Of a stretch of 64,000 bases of DNA, positions 1 through 8,068 are shown in pieces (position 1 is the first letter of the stretch; every line of letters begins with the position of its first letter). The position numbers and the translations under genes were made by a program. The notes below the pieces were generated by a model, which ran no database searches, had not been told where the DNA came from, and worked only from the letters and a program-made list of their open reading frames with translations. Source of the DNA: Rhodanobacteraceae bacterium (GTDB lineage: Bacteria; Pseudomonadota; Gammaproteobacteria; Xanthomonadales; Rhodanobacteraceae); contig PLNP01000048.1 of assembly GCA_003142815.1 (NCBI GenBank), positions 50,500-114,499 of the forward strand, written 5' to 3'.

Positions 1-513
1 CTACGGCGTGCGGAATTCATGGCTGAGCGTCGCGATCAGCGCGTTCTTCAGCGCATTGGCTTCCTCCAGATTCTCCCGCTGGCGTTCCAGCTCGCTGCGG
101 ATGTCCTTCAGCTTGCCAATTGCCTTGGACTTCTGATGGTCCGCGAGCGCAACCTCGTTGCCGAGCTGTTGCTGCGTGCGTTCGCGCGTGCGCGCCTCTT
201 CGGCGTCGAGCAACAGCACGTGGAAACCGCTGTCATCGACGATCAGGTGCACGTGCGCGCTACGTCCGCTCGCGAGTTCGACGAAGGGAATGTCCTGGTC
301 GCTGTCGAGCGGCAGCCAGATGAAGAGATCCTGCAGCTCGCGCACGCCGCGTTCGGGATCGGTGATATCGATTGCATAGAATCCGGCGTCGCCCTGCGTG
401 CTCTGCAAATGCCAACCGGCATCGAAGCTCAGCAGCAACGGATGCGCGCGCTCGATCAGGATCTTGCGCAGGTAATTTTCGACCGCTGGCGGTAGAGGCA
501 TTGCGGTGCTCAT
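1..513 (-). CDS. Sensor histidine kinase, N-terminal part (runs off the window)
   Basis: The visible part is 171 residues and ends at SHEFRTP, the phospho-acceptor H-box of a HisKA domain, so the catalytic part lies beyond base 1. Residues 1-110 form an unrecognised sensor-like region without a signal peptide or membrane segment, so the kinase is probably cytoplasmic. Residues about 115-155 are a Glu/Arg/Lys-rich coiled coil leading into HisKA. The start at 513 (MSTAMPLPP) is chosen because it gives a 4-bp ATGA overlap with the stop of the upstream GTPase gene, which suggests translational coupling. Its response partner may be the regulator at 1666-2361, or a receiver domain in its own missing C-terminus. 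Confidence 0.85.
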   Translation of the reverse strand: MSTAMPLPPAVENYLRKILIERAHPLLLSFDAGWHLQSTQGDAGFYAIDITDPERGVRELQDLFIWLPLDSDQDIPFVELASGRSAHVHLIVDDSGFHVLLLDAEEARTRERTQQQLGNEVALADHQKSKAIGKLKDIRSELERQRENLEEANALKNALIATLSHEFRTP

Positions 514-1010
514 GAGGCGAGCCTCGCTGCAAAGTCCGCGAACGCGGCCTCGACGCCATCGCCGGACAGCGCACTGGTTTCGAACACCGGCAGGCTGCGG
601 CGCAATTCCGCCAACGTGGCCGGGGCGACTTCCCAACGCTCGACGAGATCGAGCTTGTTGACCGCCAGCGCGACCAGCGCATCCGGCAGCAGGCTGCGTG
701 ATTGCATCAACAGGTTCAGCGCCGAACTCAGGCTGCCCTCACGCATGCCGTCGGCGACCAGCAACAGCGCTGCGGCGCCACGCAAGTAATGCATGCCAAG
801 CGCGTCGAGCGCGCTGCGGCCGGCGATGTCCCAGATGACCAGCTTGAGCGGCTCCCGACCCGGCAGCGCGACCTCCTTGCTGTCGACCTTGACCCCGATC
901 GTGGTCAGGTACTTCTCCGAAAATGTGCTGCGCACGAGACGCGCGACCAGGCTGGTCTTGCCGACGCCGAAATCGCCGAGCATGCAGACCTTGTGGGCTT
1001 GCACGGTCAT
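510..1010 (-). CDS. Rab/Ras-like small GTPase
   Basis: This 166-residue protein is a single G domain of the eukaryote-like Ras superfamily. The P-loop is GDFGVGKTS (residues 12-20), a switch I Thr lies at about 37, the G3 motif is WDIAG (60-64), G4 is NKLD (118-121) and G5 is ETSAL (about 144-148). The position matching Ras Gln61 is Arg65, so intrinsic hydrolysis may be slow or depend on a partner. No lipidation motif or membrane segment is seen. It overlaps the ORF before it and the kinase after it by 4 bp each. A switch acting with the adjacent kinase is inferred from this context only. Confidence 0.9.
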   Translation of the reverse strand: MTVQAHKVCMLGDFGVGKTSLVARLVRSTFSEKYLTTIGVKVDSKEVALPGREPLKLVIWDIAGRSALDALGMHYLRGAAALLLVADGMREGSLSSALNLLMQSRSLLPDALVALAVNKLDLVERWEVAPATLAELRRSLPVFETSALSGDGVEAAFADFAARLAS

Positions 1011-1428
1011 TGCGCCGGCGTTCGCAAGGTTGCGCGCAGATGGGCACCGCGCTGGTGAATGTCCGCCGCGTTCGCACCCGCAGCGACATCGGGTTCAACG
1101 CCCGCAATGCCCCGCGCGGCGCGCGTCTGCGCCAGCCAGCGCGCGCGCTCATCGCGCAAATGCGCGTTCACATCGCTGCTGCCGCTGTCGTCGGTCGTGC
1201 CGATGCTGGTCAACGCGAGTTGGGCGTTCGCGGTAGCGGCAAGCGTGATCGCGCGACGCGACGCGCCCGCGATCGCGTCAACATCGGCGTCGGGCGCCGG
1301 TTGCGCAGCGTCGACGAAGGCCACCTGCAACGTCGGCAGCGCATCTGGCCGCCGAACAGGATGTCGCGGATCTGGTCGACGTTGCGGTCGGCGCCGCCGT
1401 CCCCGGCGGACTTTTTCGGGTCTGCCAT
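1007..1428 (-). pseudogene. Small protein gene preceding the GTPase, apparently frameshifted
   Basis: The reading begins MADPKKSAGDGGADRNVDQ at 1428 and reads cleanly for 30 residues up to GGQMR. It then continues only as an Arg-rich stretch that stops near 1210. A second frame, with G/C-rich third positions, opens near 1345 and runs to a TGA at 1007 that overlaps the GTPase start as ATGA. Adding one base near 1340-1345 joins the two into about 140 residues. This resembles small proteins (sometimes called fibrinogen-like coiled-coil proteins) encoded next to Rab-like GTPases in Xanthomonadales, but the tail here is Ala-rich and not clearly coiled coil. It could be a true frameshift or a sequence error. 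Confidence 0.5.
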
Positions 1429-1665
1429 GGGCTTGCTCCTGGTATACGTGCGCGACGCCGCGGGTCGGCGGGCGGCTATCGAAGGGCGTTTGCGCAGATC
1501 GGCTGGCTTGCATGGAAGCGGTTTCGCTGCGGTTGTCACCTGTGGCCTCCGGGATGCGCCTTTCACCGAAGCATTCTTGCATTCCGCGCGAGCGGCTGCA
1601 CACGTCGCCATGTTTGCCGAACGATCCCGTTGCGCGGCGCCAAGCGACCGCAGCAATGGCTGGAC

Positions 1666-2361
1666 TCAAACCTGTTCCAGCCGATAACCGTGCTGATAGA
1701 TCGCGGCGAGTCGCCAGCCATTCTCGCCGTTCAGATCGAGTTTCTTGCGCAACCGGCTGACATGCATATCGACCGTGCGCGTGGACACCGCCGCGCTGAG
1801 ATTCCATACATTTTCCAGCGGCGCGTCGCGACTGATATGCGGCCGTGGCGCCGCAACAGGAAACAGGCCAGATCGTACTCACGCTGTGTCAACTCAACGT
1901 CACGCCCGCCGATGCTGACGCGACGGTGTTTCGGATCGACCGAATACGGTGCCAGCTCGATCGTTTCGCCGGATTCGCTTTCGCCGGCATGGCGACGCAA
2001 GGCCGCGTTGACGCGGGCGATCAACTCGCGCTGCTTGGGCGGTTTGACCACATAGTCGTCGCCGCCACTGCCAAGTCCGCGCACGAGGTCGTCCTCGGCA
2101 TAGCGCGCGGCCAGGAAGATCACGGCAGCCGGCTGTTCGCCGACGAGCCAATCGCACCGATCACTTCGATGCCGCTACTGTCGAGCAACATCCAGTCGAG
2201 AGAAGCAGATCGATCGCCCCGGAGCCTTGGCGGCGCCGATACTCCGTCGCGTTGCGAAACCAGCGCGTGGTGTACCCGGCCTCTTCCAACCAGTGGCCTA
2301 CCAGGGCAGCCATGTCCGGCGCATCTTCCAGCACACCGACAACCAGGCCGAGTTTGCGCAT
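1666..2361 (-). pseudogene. OmpR-family response regulator, broken by three frameshifts
   Basis: Read through three shifts, this is a complete two-domain regulator. The receiver domain starts MRKLGLVVGVLEDAPDM and has the phospho-acceptor stretch LLLDWMLLD, then FLAAR and VVKPPKQRELIARV (receiver Lys). The winged-helix DNA-binding domain contains VELTQREYDLACFLL and VDMHVSRLRKKLDL and ends GYRLEQV. The shifts lie near 2198, 2148 and 1838, and each is repaired by adding one base. The repaired length is 232 residues, exactly that of an intact OmpR-type regulator. No internal stops remain after repair, so the losses are recent or are base-calling errors. It precedes the GTPase/kinase genes on the same strand. 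Confidence 0.75.
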
Positions 2362-2421
2362 GGCATCTCGATCTGCGAGGACAAGACAGCCGCTAGTACT
2401 GCCAGGTTCGCTGGATTTGCG

Positions 2422-2625
2422 TCAATCGACGAAGAAGTTGATGCGCATGTTGACGCGCCATTCGGTGACACTGCCGTCCGGGCCCGTGGCGACCTTGATT
2501 TCGTTGACCCATGCACTCTTGATGTTCTTGACAGTCTGCGAGACCTTCTTCAGGCCGCTTTGCACGGCGTCTTCAATACCCTTGGGTGATGAACTGCTGA
2601 GCTCAATAACCTTGGCGATGGACAT
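2422..2625 (-). CDS. Dodecin, flavin-storage protein
   Basis: The 67-residue product is the full length of the dodecin family, whose members assemble into dodecameric shells that bind FMN or related flavins. The sequence MSIAKVIELSSSSPKGIED, the central helix with KKVSQTVKNIKSAWV and the final strands (VTEWRVNMRINFFVD) match the family fold. The Trp in KSAWVNEI is in the place of the aromatic residue that stacks on the flavin. An AGGAG-like site precedes the ATG. It is a single gene with 61 bp to the regulator downstream. Confidence 0.92.
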   Translation of the reverse strand: MSIAKVIELSSSSPKGIEDAVQSGLKKVSQTVKNIKSAWVNEIKVATGPDGSVTEWRVNMRINFFVD

Positions 2626-2811
2626 GGTCGAACACTCCTTTGATAAGGCCGACCCACTATAGCAAAGTCGAAAGCGCGCGGAAGCCTTGGCCCGATCGGT
2701 GGCGGGCGGCGCGCACTATCCAACAGCCGCGCCAACGCACTGCTGCAGATGTGGACAGGGCGGCGCGCGCATGGCCAGGACAGGTTAACGCCGCGGCAAT
2801 GGGATCGCCCA

Positions 2812-3309
2812 TCACCCCAGGACTTGCGGCCGGCTGCGCGGCAGGTAGCGCAGCCAGACCAAGAACACGATGAGCGCATCCAGCACGATCAACGCCTGCC
2901 ACAGATACAGATGGAACCAGTCGAACCAGAGCCGGCTCCATTGACCGAGATAGAACAGACTGATGATGCGCACGAGGTTCATCGCCTGGATCGCGACGAA
3001 GCCGATGCCAATGCCGGCCAGTTTGTGTTTCCACGGCGCCGGGAACGCGAGTATCGCCGCGATCAGGATGATCACCGCCTCGACGCCGTTGCAACCGCGT
3101 TCGATCGAGATCGCGAACCCGCTGGTCGTGCTCTGCAGTATCTTGCCGTGCGCGATCGCGTGCGGGTCGAAGAGGCCGACAATCCAGACGCAGACATCGG
3201 CAATCGCACTGGTGAACGGCACGATCACATGGCGGTCGACCGGCTGCAGCAATTCGGCGACGAACAATGCGGTCAGGCAGAGCAGAAACAGCAGCATGAA
3301 ACGCAACAT
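2812..3309 (-). CDS. xrtH: Exosortase H (XrtH-type) membrane transpeptidase
   Basis: Exosortases are membrane Cys proteases/transpeptidases that recognise C-terminal tripartite sorting tails in the inner membrane. The product is 165 residues from the start MLRFMLLFLL, with about five hydrophobic segments. The likely catalytic residues are Cys73 (ERGCNGVEA), Arg114 (MNLVRIISLF) and His133 (WFHLYLWQA), in the order typical of the family. Short length and the FYLGQWSRLWFDWFHLYLW stretch fit the XrtH branch, which acts on IPTLxxWG-type tails. No such target is visible in the window, so the gene looks unlinked to its substrates. An upstream start at 3336 would add nine residues before the membrane segment and is less likely. 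Confidence 0.85.
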   Translation of the reverse strand: MLRFMLLFLLCLTALFVAELLQPVDRHVIVPFTSAIADVCVWIVGLFDPHAIAHGKILQSTTSGFAISIERGCNGVEAVIILIAAILAFPAPWKHKLAGIGIGFVAIQAMNLVRIISLFYLGQWSRLWFDWFHLYLWQALIVLDALIVFLVWLRYLPRSRPQVLG

Positions 3310-3400
3310 GGTCAGGCGACAATCCAGGGGCGGCACGTGGGAGCGGCAAGCTTACGCCACCGGCGTGCCCACCGATGCGGCGACTGCTAGCATTCCAACC

Positions 3401-3949
3401 ATGAACCCCGCGCCCAATCTCTTCTTCATCGGCCCGATGGGCGCCGGCAAGACCACGGTCGGGCGCCATATCGCCGAACTGTTCCGCATGCCGTTCCTCG
3501 ATCTCGATCAGGCGATCGAGGGGCATACCGGCGCGCCGGTCGGGCTGATCTTCGAACTCGAGGACGAAGCCGGTTTTCGGCTCCGCGAAAGCGCGATGCT
3601 CGCCGAACTCACCACGCGCAGCGGTCTCGTGCTCGCGACCGGCGGTGGTGCGGTGCTCAGCGCGGACAATCGCCGCCTCTTGCGCGAACGCGGCTTCGTG
3701 ATCTGGCTGGATGCGTCGGTCGATGCCCAGCTTGCGCGGCTCGCACGCGATCGCCAGCGTCCGCTGCTGCATGCGCCGGATCGGCGCGCGCGCCTCGAAC
3801 AACTCGCCGTCGAACGCAACCCGCTGTACGCCGAAATCGCGGACTTGCGCCTCGCCTCAAGCGGGCTCGGCAACAGCACACATGCCGCGCACGACTTGCT
3901 CGATCTGCTTGAAGCGCGCTGGCGGCGCGGCAACATCGCCGCTGCATGA
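3401..3949 (+). CDS. aroK: Shikimate kinase
   Basis: Phosphorylates shikimate at the 3-OH with ATP, the fifth step of the chorismate pathway, in the cytoplasm. The 182-residue length is normal. The P-loop is [11 protein letters not shown] (residues about 10-20), the shikimate-binding Asp is in FLDLDQAIE, the glycine-rich substrate loop is ATGGGAVL, and the lid region carries RDRQRPLL. The ATG at 3401 is chosen because the domain starts directly after it. It overlaps aroB by ATGA (3946-3949), forming the common aroK-aroB pair. Confidence 0.96.
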   Translation: MNPAPNLFFIGPMGAGKTTVGRHIAELFRMPFLDLDQAIEGHTGAPVGLIFELEDEAGFRLRESAMLAELTTRSGLVLATGGGAVLSADNRRLLRERGFVIWLDASVDAQLARLARDRQRPLLHAPDRRARLEQLAVERNPLYAEIADLRLASSGLGNSTHAAHDLLDLLEARWRRGNIAAA

Positions 3950-5022
3950 ACATGACGACGACGGTCGATGTCGCACTTGGCGCGCGCAGCTACCCGATCT
4001 GGATCGGCGCCGGCTCGCTCGCCGATGCGGTGCGCTGGCGCGGGATAATCCGCGGTCGTCACGTGCTCGTGGTGACCAACGCAACGATCGCTCCGCTCTA
4101 CCTCGGCCGCGTGCAGGCGGGTTTGCAGGGATTCGCGCACGCGGCGCTGATATTGCCGGACGGCGAGGCGCACAAGACGCTCGCGAACTGCGCGGCGGTG
4201 TTCGACGCGCTGACCGCGCTTGGCGCCAGCCGTGATGCAACGATCATCGCGCTCGGCGGCGGCGTGATCGGCGATCTCGCCGGTTTCGCCGCGGCGTGCT
4301 GGATGCGCGGCATACAATTCGTGCAGATGCCGACCACGCTGCTCGCGATGGTCGATTCCTCGGTCGGCGGCAAGACCGGCGTGAACCTCGCCGCCGGCAA
4401 GAACCTGGTCGGCGCGTTCCACCAACCGCGCGCGGTCGTGATCGACACCGACACGCTGGCGACGCTGCCGCCGCGCGAGTACCGCGCAGGACTCGCCGAG
4501 GTCGTCAAATACGGCGCGATCGGCGACGTCATATTTTTCGAGTGGCTGGAAACACATGCCAATGCGCTGAACGCGCGCGACAGCACAGCGCTGGCCGAGG
4601 CGATCGCGGCCAGTTGCCGGCACAAGGCCGGCGTCGTCGCGCGCGATGAACACGAGCACGGCGAACGCGCACTGCTGAACTTCGGCCACACCTTTGCGCA
4701 CGCGCTCGAAACGGAAACCGGCTACGGCACGCTGCTGCACGGTGAGGCGGTCGCGATCGGCATGGTTCTCGCCGCACGCCTGTCCGCCGATCTCGGCCGC
4801 GCGTCAAACCTCGACACCGACCGCCTCGCCGCGCTGCTGGCCGCGCTCGGCCTGCCGGTCGCGCCGCCGCGCTGCGACCCGGACCACCTGATCGCGCACA
4901 TGCGCCTCGACAAGAAAAATCTTGGCGGTCGCCTGCACCTGATCCTGTGGCGCGGCGTCGGTTACGCGGAGATCGTGGCGGATGTCGATGAGATGACGAT
5001 CCGCGCCGTGCTTGCCGGATGA
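3946..5022 (+). CDS. aroB: 3-dehydroquinate synthase
   Basis: Converts DAHP to 3-dehydroquinate, the second shikimate-pathway step, using NAD+ and a divalent metal. The 358-residue length fits. Visible motifs are the NAD-binding [11 protein letters not shown] (about residue 104), [11 protein letters not shown] (about 136), the metal ligand Glu in GLAEVVKYG (about 185), [10 protein letters not shown] (about 246-255) and HGEAVAIGM (about 265). It starts inside the last codons of aroK, so translation is probably coupled. A palindromic repeat lies 8 bp after the stop and may act as a 3' hairpin. Confidence 0.97.
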   Translation: MNMTTTVDVALGARSYPIWIGAGSLADAVRWRGIIRGRHVLVVTNATIAPLYLGRVQAGLQGFAHAALILPDGEAHKTLANCAAVFDALTALGASRDATIIALGGGVIGDLAGFAAACWMRGIQFVQMPTTLLAMVDSSVGGKTGVNLAAGKNLVGAFHQPRAVVIDTDTLATLPPREYRAGLAEVVKYGAIGDVIFFEWLETHANALNARDSTALAEAIAASCRHKAGVVARDEHEHGERALLNFGHTFAHALETETGYGTLLHGEAVAIGMVLAARLSADLGRASNLDTDRLAALLAALGLPVAPPRCDPDHLIAHMRLDKKNLGGRLHLILWRGVGYAEIVADVDEMTIRAVLAG

Positions 5023-5030
5023 CAGAAAAG

Positions 5031-5067
5031 CCCTCTCCCCTAACGGCTTCATCGTTGGGGGAGAGGG
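5031..5067. repeat. REP-like palindrome (ccctctcccc family)
   Basis: The arms ccctctcccctaacg (5031-5045) and cgttgggggagaggg (5053-5067) form a nearly perfect 15-bp stem directly behind aroB, followed by ttgcgtgagggggcgggg. The same family occurs at 19631-19663 and twice within hrpA (50574-50775). It could double as a terminator or mRNA-stabilising hairpin for aroKB, but there is no clear T-run. Confidence 0.8.
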
Positions 5068-5137
5068 TTGCGTGAGGGGGCGGGGAGTCCGCTTAAGTTG
5101 GAAACAAGGCCCCGCAGGGGGAGAAGGAGAAAGCGGC

Positions 5138-5245
5138 TCAGAACTTGTGCGCGAGCCCGACAAACCAGGCCGCGCCGTTCAGCCCGAACGGCACCTCTTC
5201 GTACTTGAAACCGTTGTCGGTTTCGTTGGGGTCCTGCTGCGCCAG
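5138..5245 (-). pseudogene. C-terminal remnant of an outer-membrane protein
   Basis: Only 35 codons are open, ending GLNGAAWFVGLAHKF before a TGA. Alternating aromatic/hydrophobic residues and a terminal Phe are the usual C-terminal strand signature of outer-membrane beta-barrel proteins. A stop lies directly upstream in frame and no start is available, so this is a tail left behind by a deletion. The parent family cannot be named. Confidence 0.45.
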
Positions 5246-5260
5246 TTACAATTCGCACCT

Positions 5261-5521
5261 ATGCGCCTCTTCATGCAAACCCAACCCACCGGCGCCGGCG
5301 CTCCGCGCTACTATCAGATCGTGCTGCAGCAGGATCTGCTGGGCGGCTGGATGCTGTTTCGCGAATGGGGCCAGCAGGGCGCCCACGCCAGCAGCAAGCG
5401 CGAGACCTTTCTCGAACGTGGTGCCGCGCTGGCCGCGTTCGAGCATGCGCGCGATGCACAGCTTAGGCGTGGTTTCCAAGTCATGTTTGCCCAAGGGTTC
5501 GATGGGCCGCATGGAGGATAG
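5261..5521 (+). CDS. WGR domain protein
   Basis: This 86-residue protein consists of a single WGR domain, a small fold also found in PARPs and MolR and thought to bind nucleic acid. Visible features are RYYQIVLQQDLLGGWMLFREW followed by GQQGAHASSKRETF; the Trp-Gly pair of the name is kept, with Gln in place of Arg. Residues 45-75 form the usual C-terminal helix. The start MRLFMQTQ at 5261 fits the domain edge. Stand-alone WGR proteins of this size are common in Proteobacteria, and no partner gene is adjacent. Confidence 0.82.
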   Translation: MRLFMQTQPTGAGAPRYYQIVLQQDLLGGWMLFREWGQQGAHASSKRETFLERGAALAAFEHARDAQLRRGFQVMFAQGFDGPHGG

Positions 5522-5635
5522 TCCGGCAAGCCGCGCATCCCGAGATGCACCTGACAACAAAGGTTGACAGCACATACACCTTGGCTCGTCATCCCGGCGC
5601 AAGGGGGGTAACGGCGTTCATGTGAGTTCGTAGCG

Positions 5636-5664
5636 TGCTTTTAAGTCGTTGAAAGTGCTATAAT
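5636..5664 (+). promoter_or_regulatory. Possible sigma70-type promoter
   Basis: A perfect TATAAT (5659-5664) lies 17 bp after tgcttt (5636-5641), a weak match to TTGACA. It stands in a locally AT-richer stretch before the IS30 remnant and no intact gene follows, so it may be a relic of the element. Confidence 0.3.
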
Positions 5665-5793
5665 TAGTGGCCGACCCGTACGTGCTCGTTCGTCTGAGTT
5701 CGTGCCGGTATTTCAAGGCAATCGAAGGCGCTTCCATGGCTCGCTTACCCAAAGATTCGGTGATTATGACGCGGGAAGCCCGCTCGCGTCGGT

Positions 5794-6227
5794 GGCTGGG
5801 AAGGCGACACTAATGTCGGCGAGGGGCCGGCCTGCATCGTGACCTTGGTCGAACGCAAGACCGGCTTGGCGCGTCTGCGCCGCGTCGACAGCGGCGCGGC
5901 CGACCCCACGATGCGGACGATCGCGCATGCGCTCTATCCGCTGTGCGCCCGTGTGCACACCCTCACCTGGGACAATGGCAGCGAGTCTACCGGGCATGCC
6001 AGCGACTTCGCCGAGCCTTACTCCGCTTGGCAGCGCGGCTGCAACGAAAACTTCAACGGCTTGCTGCGCCAGCACTTTCCAAAGGGCTGCGATCTCGGCG
6101 CGTTCACCGAAGCCCAGGTCCAAGCGATCGAAGACCGCTCAACCAGCGGCCACGAAAACGGTTAGGCTTTCGCACACCGCAACACGCGTTCGACAAGTCT
6201 TTCAAACGCGGTGCACTTCGCAGTTGA
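5794..6227 (+). pseudogene. IS30-family transposase remnant
   Basis: The piece is the DDE catalytic half of an IS30-type transposase. It begins GWEGDTNVGEG, continues VTLVERKTGLARL and TLTWDNGSE (second Asp), and has SAWQRGCNENFNGLLRQHF with the catalytic Glu. The frame then shifts near 6135, and the C-terminal motif [14 protein letters not shown] follows in another frame ending at 6227. The N-terminal DNA-binding half is absent, so the element is dead. No clear terminal inverted repeats were found. hemE begins about 100 bp downstream. Confidence 0.8.
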
Positions 6228-6242
6228 ATTCACCGATGGACC

Positions 6243-6298
6243 GTTCGCCCCGATACTTCGACAGGCTCAGCAAGGGTGCGCTTCGCTTGTCGAAGGGC
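6243..6298. repeat. 56-bp palindromic repeat upstream of hemE
   Basis: Starts gttcgccccgatacttcgac and ends tgtcgaagggc, with inverted ends. It closely matches the 57-bp element inside the glycosyltransferase gene at 36381-36437. Here it lies 30 bp before the hemE start, within its probable 5' untranslated region. Confidence 0.75.
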
Positions 6299-6327
6299 AA
6301 ACCTCACGATCTCGCCCGACTTTCCCC

Positions 6328-7416
6328 ATGACATCTCCCGCCGTCCCCACGCCCGACCATCGTTTCCTGCGCGCATTGCGCCGCGAGCCGGTTGACATGA
6401 CCCCGATCTGGATCATGCGCCAGGCCGGCCGCTACCTGCCCGAATATCGCGCGACACGCGCGCGTGCCGGCAGTTTTCTTGCGCTCGCGCAGACACCGGA
6501 ACTTGCCTGCGAAGTCACCCTGCAACCGCTCGCGCGCTTCGCGCTGGACGCGGCGATCCTGTTCTCCGACATCCTGACGATTCCGGATGCGATGGGCTTG
6601 GGCCTGCATTTCGTCGATGGCGAAGGCCCGAAGCTGCGCCATCCGCTGCGCAGCGCCGCGGACATCGAGAAACTCGGCGTGCCCGATCCGGAAACCGACT
6701 TGCGCTATGTGATGGACGCGGTGCGCCTGATCCGCCGTGAACTCCACGAGCGCGCGCCATTGATCGGATTCTCGGGCAGCCCGTGGACGCTGGCCTGCTA
6801 CATGATCGAGGGCGAAGGTTCATCGAGCTTTTCGCGCGCGAAGGCGCTCGCGTTGGACGATCCGATGCTGATGCATCGCCTGCTCGACACGATCGCGCAA
6901 TCGGTCGCAAGCTATCTCGCCGCGCAAGCCGCGGCCGGCGCACAGGCGCTGATGGTGTTCGACACCTGGGGCGGCTTGCTCGCACCGGCGCAATTTCGTG
7001 AATTCTCGCTGCGCCACCTCGCTGCCATCGTGACCAAGCTGAAAGCGGATCCCGCGACACGCGACGTGCCGCTGATCCTCTTCTCGAAAGGCGCGAACGG
7101 CCATCTCGAAGCACTCGCCGACACTGGCTGCAACGCGCTCGGCGTCGACTGGACGATTGCGATCGGCGATGCGCGCGCGCGCGTCGGCGATCGCGTTGCA
7201 CTACAGGGCAACCTCGACCCCGCCGTGCTGGCCGCGTCTCCAGATGCCATCCGCGCCGAAGCGCGCGCGGTGCTCGATGGCTTCGGAGCGCATCCCGGTC
7301 ACGTCTTCAACCTCGGCCACGGCATCACGCCGGACATCGACCCGACGAACGTCGCCGTGCTGGTCGACGCAGTGCACGAGTTCAGTCGAACGCGCGGGCT
7401 TCTTGCGCGCTCATAG
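6328..7416 (+). CDS. hemE: Uroporphyrinogen decarboxylase
   Basis: Decarboxylates the four acetate side chains of uroporphyrinogen III to give coproporphyrinogen III in haem synthesis; cofactor-free and cytoplasmic. The 362-residue length is normal. The signature [11 protein letters not shown] lies at about residues 31-41, the catalytic Asp in [13 protein letters not shown] at about 80, and [20 protein letters not shown] and [13 protein letters not shown] follow. The ATG at 6328 is preferred over an upstream start in the same frame because the extra 39 residues would translate the repeat and IS debris. Confidence 0.97.
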   Translation: MTSPAVPTPDHRFLRALRREPVDMTPIWIMRQAGRYLPEYRATRARAGSFLALAQTPELACEVTLQPLARFALDAAILFSDILTIPDAMGLGLHFVDGEGPKLRHPLRSAADIEKLGVPDPETDLRYVMDAVRLIRRELHERAPLIGFSGSPWTLACYMIEGEGSSSFSRAKALALDDPMLMHRLLDTIAQSVASYLAAQAAAGAQALMVFDTWGGLLAPAQFREFSLRHLAAIVTKLKADPATRDVPLILFSKGANGHLEALADTGCNALGVDWTIAIGDARARVGDRVALQGNLDPAVLAASPDAIRAEARAVLDGFGAHPGHVFNLGHGITPDIDPTNVAVLVDAVHEFSRTRGLLARS

Positions 7417-7598
7417 TCGTCCTGTCGGGGACCCATCGAGTAGCTGATCGCTGACTGGCTTTGCCGCCAACAGCCCTGGCATATACCGACTACCTCCAGT
7501 ACTACGCGTCGGCCAATTCAACGGCACGCCGGATACTGGTCGAACAGCCAATGCGTCAGCGGCACTCGCAAACCGTCCACACGATGGCCGAACTGGAG

Positions 7599-7856
7599 TT
7601 ATCCGGGGTAAACATTCTCAATTTGCAGGTGCCGATTGTTCCGCTCAGGCGTTGCACCTTTCGCGAGGAAGCACTGCTGACTCTCATTGAAGCGATTCCA
7701 CCAAGCTTCATCCTTGCGAGTCATCGCCTTAACAGCCTCCACGTGCGCAGTTCCGGAGAAACAAACAGGGTAGCCGTCCTTGAGAGTTGCCGCAGCCGCA
7801 TCGGTGGCAAAAGGAGCGATGAGTAGAGCGATCGCTGCCGCTCAAAAAGTCTTCAT
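7599..7856 (-). pseudogene. Small secreted protein with a nonsense codon in its signal peptide
   Basis: From ATG 7856 the frame reads MKTF, a TGA, then AAAIALLIAPFATDAAA, which is a typical signal peptide core with an Ala-rich cleavage region. The mature part continues TLKDGYPVCFSGTAHVEAV, KAMTRKDEAWWNRFN and ESQQCFLAKGATPERNN to a TAA at 7599, giving about 85 residues with two Cys. One in-frame stop in an otherwise coherent secreted protein suggests a recent nonsense mutation or a base error. The surroundings are less GC-rich than the window average. Function unknown. Confidence 0.5.
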
Positions 7857-8068
7857 TGCAAGGCTCCGCATCTGCATAGAGCGCAATCTTGGCAATCGTG
7901 CGATTGAGCGCTGACGGACTTGATCGGCGGCGTCAATGAGTGCATCAAACGCAGGTCTGGCGACCGAGGTCGACGAGACACAGGCCCATCGCTCCAGAAG
8001 AGCTCGCGCTCTCCCGAAGCCCGGGATGCCCTCTCCCCGCATTGCACGGGGAGAAGGCGGGTTGCGGA

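Noticed and set aside
7461..7826. 121-codon plus-strand ORF after hemE
   Set aside because: The minus strand holds a signal peptide and a coherent mature sequence; the plus-strand product has no features.
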